Shown here: piece after piece, positions 53,201 to 63,300 of the stretch
Numbering within the stretch: the stretch's first letter is position 1
Layout: each line of letters starts with the position of its first letter
Assembly: GCA_949825025.1 (NCBI GenBank)
Contig: OX463785.1
Coordinates: 15,253,971 to 15,317,970 of the forward strand
Direction: 5' to 3'
Origin: Siphlonurus alternatus
Lineage: Eukaryota; Arthropoda; Insecta; Ephemeroptera; Siphlonuridae
DNA length: 64,000 nt
Notes under the pieces: generated by a model
Database searches by the model: none
The model's input: only the letters and a program-made list of their open reading frames with translations
Told to the model about the DNA's origin: nothing
Made by a program: the position numbers and the translations under genes

Positions 53201-56200
53201 TAATCTTATTAGCTTATTACATATTTTTACCTGAAAACCACGTCTTATTATTTTTTTTTCTTGATAATTATAAGGACATAAAATGGAGATAATATAACCA
53301 AAATTTCATGCTCAGTAAGAGGAAAAAAATGCCACGAGAGACGTTAAAGTGAATAAAATAAATCAATAAAATCAATGCAATTATTTTTTCAACCAACTTA
53401 CTTTGCCAGATATTAATCAATAAATATATTGTGATATGTTTTATTCCATACGGTAACCATACCGCATATGTAAACACAGGATTACAGTCAGAAGATGTTG
53501 TTAAATATTGATCACACCAGTAAATGGTGGTGGCAATCCTAGAAAACATAAATTTGATTAATAGTAAAATAGAAATCAAACAATATAATATTTGAGTGAC
53601 AATTTAAAATTAATAAAATTATAACAGAATGTGATGAATAATGATTAATAGCACGTCCTTGAAATCCTACGGCAACTTGTACCACAAAAAAAGTTTTTTC
53701 CCAATTTATCCTCTGGACAAAGCTTTCGTTACACCTGAATTGGATATTATTTCTGGACGGTATATATTATATATATAGTATGCTCACTTCAAAAGCGTAG
53801 TGAACTTCATTTTTTTCGGAAATGTCTTAAGGATTAATATCAGAGGTAAGAAAAAAAGGTTTAGTAGAAGGTACATCACTCTGAAAATGTCAGCAATCGT
53901 TCCTGATACCATGAAATAATTATTAATTATTTTCCTTGGAAAAAAAAAAAAAAAATTAGACTAAAATCGGTGAATTTTTTTAGATATTGCATGATCATTT
54001 AAGATTAGCTTTCTTTCAAATGGGGACTGCTGTGAATTTTAGTCAAATCAGTATCCTTTTCATATACGAAACAATTAATTACTCAAAATTTACACCAAAT
54101 TTGTTGTTTTTTAACATCAGCAAACTAACAGCGCTCTGTATTTTTTTTATCCTTTAATGACTAAAAATATTTTCAGTTTATCATCGGAAAATATTGAGCA
54201 ATGGCCGTGAAATTTCTCCCGAAATTTCAAATTATTATTTAACCTCTACCAGTTGAGTTGACTCTAGGAGTTGCAGAGTCCTCTAATCATTCAGGTGTAA
54301 CGAAAGCTTTGTCGTGAGTCACCTTTTATATTACGACATGTAACCAGTTCCGTTTAGGTGCTAAATGAGTTGCGTAAACTCAAGGCAAAATTACTCAAGG
54401 CAAGTAATCCTGGCTTAATTTTTAATTAATGATCATTCTAACCTTATTAGAGTCGGTGTAACCACGAAAAAGATGAGAAAAAAACCAGCGTATTGAAAAA
54501 TTACAGACGAAAAGCGCTTGCAGTGCGCAGTAGACCGTTCGCGCATGTCTCTTTCCATTGTAGTCAATTCGCAGCTAAATGGAGCTGTAATGGAAATTTT
54601 GTTAATAAAAATTAGGCTGATATTTAAATTTTATTATATTTCCCTACTTTATGTTACAAAATAAATTTAAGTTGGAAGCAAGTTTTCACCCTTTTTTTTA
54701 TAAATCATAAACTAAAGTTCTATCAAATTAATTGTGTGAGTCCAATCATCCAATTAATCATTGATATAAATTGACATAAATCAATAAATATAACATTATG
54801 TAATTACATTATGCTGGCAATATCCAAAGTTAATACCTGTTTGTCTTTCTGGACAACTCATTCGTGACATTATATAACTCATATATTTTTTTATTTATTT
54901 AATTCATACAAATTGTATACTATTATAGTCACTTACACTTTAAAACCATTCTGCAATGTGTCATACTTGTCACGAAACATAAGTTAAATAACGAGCTTTA
55001 AATCAATATGACGTAACACACAAAAAATTGATTTTTTGAGGAATATTAAAAAATAAAACAATATCCACTTATATTTCTAGAGCATGTATTTAATACATAT
55101 ATATATATATATATATGTTTTTAAATAAAATAATTATGCAGTTATTTATTGGAAAAATTAATAACAAAATAAAACATTTTCTTTAATAAACTGGCTTGGG
55201 AACTTTTAACCAAGAATGGACCCAGCAGGATGATGATATATTATTTAATAATGGACAACATGGTGAAATTTTTTGTTGCAGAAAGAATAGAGGGTACCAA
55301 ATTATGCTACTACGAATTTTTTCAGATATTTTTGAGACACAAAACTATTTTTAAATAAGTATTGAAAGTGCGGCCACGTTTCCTGGAGGCGTCAATATAG
55401 GCGTCTCGGTCCCATCCTTTTTATTAAGGATTCAGTGCTGCCAACTTAACTTACAGAACTTTCAATAATTATTTAAAAATAGTTCCGGATCTCAAAAAAA
55501 AAAAAAAAAAAAAGACAGAAAAATTCAGAGTAGCATAATTTGGTGCCCTCTATTCATCTCTGCAATAAAAAAATTTCAAGTATGTTGTCCATTGAACATA
55601 AATTGTATGTTCATGGTATTAAATGGACAACACACATGAAATTTTTTTAATGCAGAAATGAATTAAGAACTTCCATAAAATTACGTAAAATATTAACATT
55701 TATTTCCTATGCTTCAGTCTTGCGTAACTTTTTACGCACATTGTTAATTGGCGGTATTTGAACACCCTTTCAGCTAGAGCTTATAAAAATGTTTTGCAAA
55801 GCAAATATTTTTTAGTATTTTTGGAATTTTTGTGCTTTTTTTCTCTGTGAATATTGTCAACGGGAAAAAAAAAATTCAATAAAACATTTGCATTCATTCA
55901 ATCACTGTTGCACACGATCAAATTAATTTATATTATGGTTTACGTAATTTACTCAATAATTAATGATAAATTACAACAAAATAACGAAAATATTTTTTTT
56001 ATAATTTTTAACAATTTTAACACAAATATAAAAATTATTTCACATAATTTTGAATTAATATATTATTGTTAAAATAGTTAAAATATTTTAATTGTTAAAT
56101 AGGTAAATTTAAAGTATAAGAAAAATGGTTGGTATTCACGAAGAGTTAAGGAGCGTTTTAGGGATTCGAGAGATATTTTAAGAAGCGTTTTTTATACCAG

Positions 56201-56735
56201 GTAACAGGTAAGAAAAACGCTTCTTAAAATATCTCCCTAAAACATAAGTTAAATAACGAGCTTTAAATCAATATGACGTAATCAAAAATAATAAAAAAAA
56301 TAATACTATGAAATTAGTTAAAAAATAAACATAAGAAATGAATTTAAAAAATAATAACAATCATCATACATATATTTTCAATTTTCCTGCATGAAATCTA
56401 TTATAAAAATGACATTGTTATAAATTCATAATTATAAATAACTTACCTTCAATTAATTGAAGTAGAGAGTTCACTTCTTTCTTTTTATTAGTAAGATAAA
56501 AATATTTAAATAATATTCTAATACAAGTAATTAACATACTAGTTGCTGTTATTCTATTAACCATACTAAAAGGTGAAAACATATTTTCTATAAAACATGA
56601 AAAATAAGATAAAATACTTAAACATATTAAAATATAATGAAAATATTTACGATATATTGCTATATATTTATCACGTATTATAAAAATACCAGCAAAATTA
56701 AGAGCTTTAATATTATAATCAAGTTCGGTACTCAT
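50290..56735 (-). CDS. Odorant receptor OR-D (7tm_6), intact, 8 exons
   Basis: Exons: 56735-56447, 54584-54443, 53538-53402, 52678-52489, 51875-51776, 51715-51608, 51216-51037, 50349-50290. They splice in frame to 401 aa with the cluster's phases. N terminus MSTELDYNIKALNFAG; ERSTAHCKRF (exon 2); WLPYGIKHITIYLL (exon 3); WIKYHQHYLR (exon 4); KDINSVYG (exon 5); SGMGLFTMSKKTFNM and SSTFSYLAILLRIKRAL (exons 7-8). It is the closest relative of OR-C: exon 3 differs in only two residues and the last exon in one, while exons 4 to 7 differ much more. It is the most compact gene of the cluster with a full exon set, and the safest template for the others. Its promoter-proximal 50 bp equal those of OR-C. 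Confidence 0.87.
50700..50930. repeat. GTGACGTCATGGTCATG foldback, copy 2
   Basis: CTGTGACGTCATGGTCATGC and ATGACTATGACGTCACAG arms around CTATGCTTGCGTGTTAAATA, related to 28130-28345. Both are in intron 7 of their gene, so the insertion may predate the OR-C/OR-D duplication. Confidence 0.7.
51300..51590. repeat. Joined partial MITEs in OR-D intron 6
   Basis: 51300-51370 resembles the left arm of the TGACGTCA family (TTTTATTGCGTAAATGAAAA, GGGTACTGAATTATTATGC). 51376-51590 resembles the right half of the CAGCTGTTCGACGT family (TTCCATATAGAGAGCCA, GTTAATCAAATGGG). Confidence 0.55.
52125..52330. other. Hairpin and unassigned sequence in OR-D intron 4
   Basis: GCGCTACCAGGGAATA and TATTCCCTGGCGC form a hairpin at 52139-52182. 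The sequence up to 52330 is less AT-rich than its surroundings. No protein match is recognised. Confidence 0.45.
52736..52900. repeat. ATGACATGA minisatellite and foldback
   Basis: GACATGACTGACGACATGA is repeated twice (52723-52790) with ATGACATG units. Next to it, ACTGTTTTTAATACGG...CCGTCATCAACGAATGC...TTAAACACTG is a foldback related to 61590-61680. Confidence 0.65.
52902..53143. repeat. MITE, GTTGAAATAAATTT family, copy in OR-D intron 3
   Basis: TCTTCAACTTATCC ... GATGAAATTTATTTCAACTT. A second, partial head (AGTTGAAAAGTTTCATCTTC) follows at 53157, suggesting a tandem or nested copy. Confidence 0.65.
53580..54440. other. OR-D intron 2
   Basis: No family repeat is recognised with confidence. 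An inverted pair, GTTACACCTGAAT (about 53729) and ATTCAGGTGTAACGAAAGC (about 54290), brackets 53710-54310 and may mark a 600-bp TIR element with ends near CAAAGCTTTCGTTACACCTG. Confidence 0.5.
55251..55592. repeat. Foldback MITE, TGACGTCA-family relative, ATGGACAACA ends
   Basis: ATGGACAACATGGTGAAATT and AAATTTCAAGTATGTTGTCC ends, with arms GTTGCAGAAAGAATAGAGGG and CCTCTATTCATCTCTGCAAT. The centre lacks TGACGTCA. A truncated head of the same type follows at 55621-55665. It lies in OR-D intron 1. Confidence 0.8.
56133..56240. repeat. AAACGCTTCTTAAAATATCTC foldback
   Basis: GGTATTCACGAAGAGTTAAG then GAGATATTTTAAGAAGCG, a loop with ACCAGGTAACAGGTAAG, then CGCTTCTTAAAATATCTCC. It shares one arm with 17755-17860. 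It lies in OR-D intron 1. Confidence 0.7.
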
Positions 56736-56785
56736 TGTAACAAAACAACAACCTTCTCTTGACGCAGTTCAAAATAAAAATGAAC
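56736..56785 (-). promoter_or_regulatory. Conserved block upstream of the OR-D start
   Basis: Identical over 50 bp to the block upstream of OR-C (41833-41882). With the first 120 nt of exon 1, which differ at only about four positions, it forms one nearly identical tract. Confidence 0.55.
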
Positions 56786-57186
56786 CTTCATGCAGCGTGT
56801 AATGTTACCATAATTATAACAAATTATGGACATAAAATCTATATTTGTATTTTCATGGCGTCATTCAAGTTAAATTGGATATTTATGTACACGAAAGAAT
56901 AAACGTAATATATCACCAGTACTTAAGATATTAATTATTCAATTGGTTTGGAATATAAGATTATTTTTTAAAGTGGTCATTTTTTTTCAAAATAAAATAC
57001 TAAATTTATGTTGAAATACGTGGATAACGCTTTATCCTGTAAACTTAAGTGCCAGGTATTGGTAAAATACAATGTACTAAAAATTTTACTGTAAACCAGT
57101 TATATTAATATTTTAAATTTGCTACTACGATGCGTACAATTACGTTCAATAAAATTGGAACATTTTGCATGATGTAATAATATTGA

Positions 57187-57245
57187 AATGAGCACAATGG
57201 ACAACCTGCATGATTTTTTTTTTTATTGCAGAAATGAATATTAAT
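57187..57245. repeat. Truncated head of a TGACGTCA-family MITE
   Basis: CAATGGACAACCTGCATG then TTTATTGCAGAAATGAATA, after which family similarity stops. It lies next to the solitary exon. Confidence 0.6.
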
Positions 57246-57368
57246 GAATGAATTTAATAATGAATTTATTTTTTTTTTTATATATTTACGTGATCCATGT
57301 TGTACTTGTATTAACCGCAGTGGTTAAGTAATTGAATTAAATAAATCAAAATTACTTAGAATACTTAC

Positions 57369-57468
57369 GTCTATGGTGAAGAAAGAATACATTAAAAGCT
57401 TGAAAATTGCTGAAGCATGTGTCAGATAAATATGCGATCCAAATACTGAATTTATATCCTTTATAATC
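57369..57468 (-). pseudogene. Solitary odorant-receptor exon 5
   Basis: Exactly 100 nt with acceptor (TTTTCAG) and donor (GTAAGT) intact. It codes for IIKDINSVFGSHIYLTHA and on to SFFTID, aligning with exon 5 of all five ORs. No partner exon can be found between OR-D exon 1 (56735) and this exon, nor convincingly between it and the OR-E stop (60341). It is best read as the remnant of a sixth receptor gene whose other exons were deleted. An assembly artefact is possible. Confidence 0.8.
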
Positions 57469-57618
57469 CTGAAAACACAACAATAGTTTAATTGAAAATA
57501 AGATGAATATTTCTGTCTTAAAACGGAATGATGCAAAGAAGTGTACATAAATTAAATATAATTTATTATGATTAAAAAAATTGATGGTGTAAGTTTTGAA
57601 TATAAAAATTATTAGAGT

Positions 57619-57870
57619 CCCCACTTGAAAAATTACATCTTCAACTCATCTTTTACACGTCTAAACCTAATCTTGTTACCTCAAAAACACATCTTATTTC
57701 TTCCTCGCTCAAAGTGAGGACGAAATGGAGACAATATTTCTAACATTTTATGCTCAATAAGAGGAAGAAAGAATATTTCTCTCTTTTTTCCTCTAAAATG
57801 TTGCAAAATAGGAGGAAATTAAACGAGGGCTTAATATCGAATAGAAAATTAAATCTATTTCAACTCGGGG
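57619..57870. repeat. MITE, GTTGAAATAAATTT family, copy
   Basis: CCCCACTTGAAAAATTACAT and TAAATCTATTTCAACTCGGGG ends, with ACACGTCTAAACCTAATCTT. It lies upstream of the solitary exon. Confidence 0.75.
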
Positions 57871-58759
57871 GATTCATATATGCAACAAACTTCATGCATA
57901 CTTTAATTATGTCGTTAAAATATTGTTTGTTTTTGTTATAAACAATACATAATAATAATAAAAAATTAATAATAATTATATTCACATAAAAGATAAAAGT
58001 AATTATTAAATCAATTTTTTACGAGACTTACTTTATTTATTTATTATATTTATTCAGAAAACAGACTACAGGTTAGATAATCCGATTATAAAGAATGCAA
58101 TAGTTCATACAAATTCTTAATTAAAATACACACGTACAAAAATTATTATATAAGTAAAAATCTTGGTATCTTGTGTCATAGTATTATAAGATAATACAAT
58201 TGTTTTCATTTCTATTTGCTATGAGCTTGATTAAAAATATTATTATGTATGTATAATTTGCACCAGCCGGCAAGCTTTAAAAATATAAAGCTTTGGCTCG
58301 ACAATAATGTATATGATTAAAATGAAAAAAAAAAATATATATATGGTAATATATAATTATATGACATTTCGTCCGCTTTAATAAGTTAAATTGATGGTAT
58401 AAATTAATACTGCAGTCTTCTGCTCGTTGTTAGTAAACAAAGTATTGTTGTATAATGTCTGTCGTGTGAAAGGAAAAACATGAAACGGTTGTTAATTTAC
58501 ATGTTAACTTATGGAAAATGACCATTAATTATGAAGTTTAAACGGTTACCTAGTGCCAACAATGCCATAACGTTCTCTGCTCTGGTGGCAAAATTAGGCA
58601 CTATGTCGTCCCATGTTTAACAATGAAAAAGGCTTCATGCGGCAGGCATTATAAACAATGGTTTGTTACAACCATTGCGAGTAGAAGACTTTGATTAATA
58701 CATTATAAAATATAATGTTGACTATTATATATAAACCATATAATAGAATAATGGGTTAA
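57871..58759. other. AT-rich intergenic DNA
   Basis: No receptor exon or repeat is recognised. Simple A/T sequence, with a somewhat more balanced stretch at 58380-58680. Confidence 0.45.
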
Positions 58760-59040
58760 GGATGAATCTCAGTAGGTTGATATCTCGCAATCGTACCGCC
58801 TGAATGCAACAAGACTTGCAGGGGACTTAGAACTCACCATCAATAGGTGGCATACAAATTATGAAGCGAATCTGTCTTATCAGTTTTGTGAAAACTGAGG
58901 TAGAAGTTTAACATTGGCCTTATGGACGGAAACCGGAAATGGAGCTGTTGTAAGAAAACTGCAAGACTGAATTTGCTCAAACCATAAGCGATTAAGTTTT
59001 AGAACATTCTCGATTTTTTAAAATTTATTTCATTCGATTC
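58760..59040. repeat. Dispersed repeat shared with 17473-17740
   Basis: The partner of the copy in OR-A intron 1, with the same word order and similar length. Confidence 0.7.
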
Positions 59041-59180
59041 GTTTGCAGGAAAATATTCTTTGATTCCGAAGTAACTGAGATTAATCGTTAACTGACAGAT
59101 TTTAATGCTCCCAATTAAAATTACATTTGCATATGAATAATAAAATTTAAAAGCAATTATATGTTTAAAGTCAAATTTAC

Positions 59181-59362
59181 TTGATACTCCTTCCCGGAAG
59201 TAGCCGGAAGTGTAAGGTTTCTGGTTTTCCTATTTGTATTTCAGCGTTATACATTTTTACTCATAGTTCAAAATACATCAATCCACTGGGAGTTTCAAAA
59301 CTGAATTACAAAAAGAAGAGCTACAAACTTCACACTTCTGGCTACTTCCGGAAGGAATGTCA
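59181..59362. repeat. MITE, CCGGAAGT family, copy 5
   Basis: TTGATACTCCTTCCCGGAAG and CTTCCGGAAGGAATGTCA ends. Among the better-preserved copies. Confidence 0.78.
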
Positions 59363-59659
59363 TATTAATTTGACTCTAGTCATAATTTATTTTTTCACTT
59401 TGCTAATAGACATATAGAAGAAGAATCATAAAAAGCTATAATATAATTATGATAAAAAAAGAGAATATATATATACCCTATAGGATTAAATTTTTACAGT
59501 AAACATATATAATTTCCTCAAAAATTTAACATTAACTACATACTATTATGTGCAAAATTATTACATTGCTTTATGATAATGAAATCAAAATTAGAGAAAA
59601 ACTATTTACATACACTTTCATGGTAATTTGAAATTCTAAAAAATATTTCAACATATATA

Positions 59660-60335
59660 CATGCTAGAGAAAAACCTACATGAAAATTTTAATGCAGAAA
59701 TGAAAAGAGGGTACCAAATTATCCAATATTTTTTCAGATTATTTAGATACCGGAAAGTATGTAAAAAATTGAAATTACAAAGAGAGACATAAATAGGCCA
59801 AACCAACGTGACGTAAGTGCAACGCATATTGCATACTTTACAGAGGAAACTGCCGTGCCATATTGTTGATTTGCATCAGCAGCGTGTAAGGGAGAAAATG
59901 TAGAAAATAATTAAAAATTATATATGGCAATTATTACATTTATATCGTTTCAATATCATCTGCCTAGTTTATAAAGAATGCACAAGCAACATTTTTGTTT
60001 CCTTTAATAATTAAACCAGACAACAAAGTCAATTTTTCTATTTTTTTCAATGCTTCAGAGTTCAGAGCGTATGGTTTGACGACAGTAGGGGAAGTGAGGG
60101 GATGAGGTAAGGAGCTGAGCGTTATCCTGTAAGTAGGCAACCCAACAATCTCCTGGCACTGCCCTATAGGCGTCATTTCTTGTCTAGGAAATGATTTGTA
60201 AAAAGAACGTGGGTTCAAAATTAAACTTTGAGTAACTTTTAGCAACATTTTCTTTTCTATAAAATATTAAACTAATTTGGTGCCTTCTATTTTTTTGTAC
60301 GATAAACAAATACAATTTTATGTGCATTGTGTAAT
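59660..60335. repeat. Split MITE downstream of OR-E with a 380-bp repeat inside
   Basis: A left arm (TGAAAATTTTAATGCAGAAATG, about 59680, then GAGGGTACCAAATTAT) and a right-arm remnant (AACTAATTTGGTGCCTTCTA, about 60270) resemble the MITE at 49972-50291. Between them lies the repeat also found at 20300-20705 (59790-60170). The right arm ends just before the OR-E stop codon (60341), as in OR-C and OR-D. Confidence 0.55.
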
Positions 60336-60340
60336 TTTCT

Positions 60341-63300
60341 TCACTGTGATCGTTTAATGCGAAGTAGAATGGCGAGATAGCTGAATGATGAGCTTAAAAC
60401 CTGAAAAAAAAAGGTTGTGTGTTATAAGTATTGATTAGTTGTATAGACCGAACATATGATTTATTTAGTTAATCCAAATTACAAAAAAAAAGTTATCCAG
60501 AAAGTTATCCAGGTTTCTCACTAACCGCGGCTAGCACCAGCCAAATTCAATGACGCTAAACGTGGTTAGTGAGAAACGTGGATAACTCCTTTCGTGAATC
60601 ACGCCCATTATCTCAATATAGACGTAATTACAAAAGAAATCATAAACCATAAAGCAACGTTAAAAAAAAAATCATACCATATTGAATGTCCGTTTTGACA
60701 AAGTGAAAAGTCCCATTCCGGACACTCTCTCGGACATCTCATCACCCCCGGACACTCTGGTCAAGATGACCTGCAGGGCTGACCTCGCAGGCCCCTCCCC
60801 CTCTAGACCACGTGACTCCTGGATGACGTCCGACACGGTAGATTGTAGTTCGGCGCTCTGAATATATAAGAATTATTATTGTTTTTTTTTATTTCAAAAC
60901 TGCTGCAAAACTTTTTCAATCAAACTTACTTTGTTCAAAATTTGCTGTCCGGCCACAGAGAACATGAAAACGTGGACAATGATTTGGACAGATGCGAAGA
61001 AAGTTACCAAAAGGCTGACGGAACTTTTATTTTCTCGCTGAAAAATAAAAGCGAGCTACAAATTTCAATTGAAATATTTAGCATGCATTCTATTGAGTAA
61101 TACAAAGATTTTCTTAAAATGGAGTATTGTCCTCAATTTTTTTTATTGCAGAAATGGATAGAGGGTGCAAAGTTATGCTATCCTGATTTTTTTCAGATTT
61201 TTTTGAGACCTGGAACTATTTTTAAAAAATTATTGAAAGTCCTTTTTGTGACGTCACGCGGCGGCAAGTCCTATCTTTTTCTTAAGGAGCGGCGTCTCGT
61301 GACGTCACGAAAAGGACTTTCAATATTTTTTTAAAAATAGTTCCCGGGCTCTAAAAAATCTGAAAAAAATCAGGGTAGCATAACTTTGCACCCTCTATCC
61401 ATTTCTGCAATAAAAAAAAATTGAGGACAATACTCTATTGTTAATTTGTTTTCAACCCCCAACTTTTGATCAATTCGATTATGTATAAATTCGTGAAAAT
61501 AAAATGGAGTACCATTAGTTCACTCGCTAGGCTTATCTGAAAATACAGTCAAAGTTCAGGTGAGTTGACTCATTGAAAACGTTTACATGACAGTGTTTAA
61601 TACGGTTCCGTTGACGACGCCTCATAAGAATAACATTATCCGTCGTCAACGAATACGTTTTAAACACTGCCATGTAACCGTAGTCGTCCTTTCTATACCT
61701 CTTCCGAGGCTACAATGATAGACAGCGTTAATTGCCATACAGCATGGAGAGTTAATTATTGGTGGTTACATTTGGCTCTCACGCATCACAAGTGTACAAT
61801 TTTTTATAGTGTACTTCATAATAAATCATAAATTCAACATATTTAATTATATTCACGTAAAACTTAAATTGAATAAGAATAAATTAAATTAAAAAAAAAA
61901 ATATAATGATAAATTTTGATCATGTTTTAAATTATGAATCTTTCAAATTTCAAATTAGTAAAATAATGTTTTTTACTTACGTCTATAAAGTAAAAGGTAT
62001 AAGATAGAAGACCAGAGACTGCGGCGATGTTCGAGAAGAGAATGAATGGTCCAAACACCGAGTTGATTTCTTGAATCATCCTAAAAATATGCAGTTTTAA
62101 TTTAGGTTATAATTAAATTCAAATCTGTCATAAAAAACTAATTTAATTAAAAAATAATCGTAAATTTATTACCAGAAAATTGTTTTGCAGGGTAAATTAA
62201 ATTGTGATGTTTCATTGACCATGATAATATTATTTGAATATTATTGTAGTATAATTGTATGTGTTTGCATTTTATGACTAAACAAATAAGTTAACTTGTT
62301 TCTTATCATATCAAGCAAGTAATAAGTTTTATCTATTCCTTGCAAGAACATCTCACCATGAGGTAAGTCAATCAACCTGTTATCAGCATAAAAAAACAAC
62401 GTAACTGTGAACTGTGGTCCATGGTGGCTTTATTATGGTGCGGTCCAGAGACCTTACAGAGACCTCCGTGACATATGGCCAGAGATTTGATCAGAGTTTC
62501 ACTGTAACTGAGAGTGGCGGCGCTGCTAAATGTTCGGCAAGGTCCGGTTAACTCCGGTTCTTGCTGGCTGCGCAGCCAGCGAGAACCGGGCCGTGCCGCT
62601 GCGATTCAGTGGCGCCGCCACTCTCAGTTACAGTGAAGCTCGGCCAAGCTGGTCAAATTTCTGGCCATAAGACACGGAGGTCTCTTGTAGGGTCTCTGGG
62701 TGCGGTCACGATCGTCGGTTTTCAAATTTCGCGCGTTTAATGTTCCACTTTTTATCCAATCACCGGGTGTAATTGCTGTCACATGACAAAAATTACGCCC
62801 TCTGATTGGATGAGCCTTATACATGGATCTTATCCGTGTCAGCACCATAGTAAATAGAGCCACCATTCTGTGCCCCTGCTACTTGGCAACCAGCTCCATT
62901 TTAATGCTGAGCATTTTGCCTACCCACAAGGCGATTATTATTTTTTCTGAGTAAAACGATTAATAACTATTTTTAGGTTAGTTTAATTTAAGTATTGTAT
63001 AAATTTAATGTCGGGTACACGAAAAGCCGGGAAATTCAGTAAATTATGATTAGTACCCTACAACAGGGTTCAGTTAAAAAATCACTTACTTTAAGTAATT
63101 TTGGTGATATTTTATCCACGCCTTAATTTCTGTAGTTATTTCTCCTTTAGACCCAGGTACGAGGGCTTGGGGGGCAGTGCGGGACAAAAATGCAGCCCGT
63201 TCTGATGCAGCCAACATCAGCGAACATACGAAGGCTCCGGTTGGAATATTAACTAAAATATTTTCTGTTGTTGCTATAACTAAAAACAGAAAAAAAAAAA

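Noticed and set aside
62624..62866. An 80-codon frame on the minus strand
   Set aside because: It is one arm of a foldback; the mirror-image arm explains its length.
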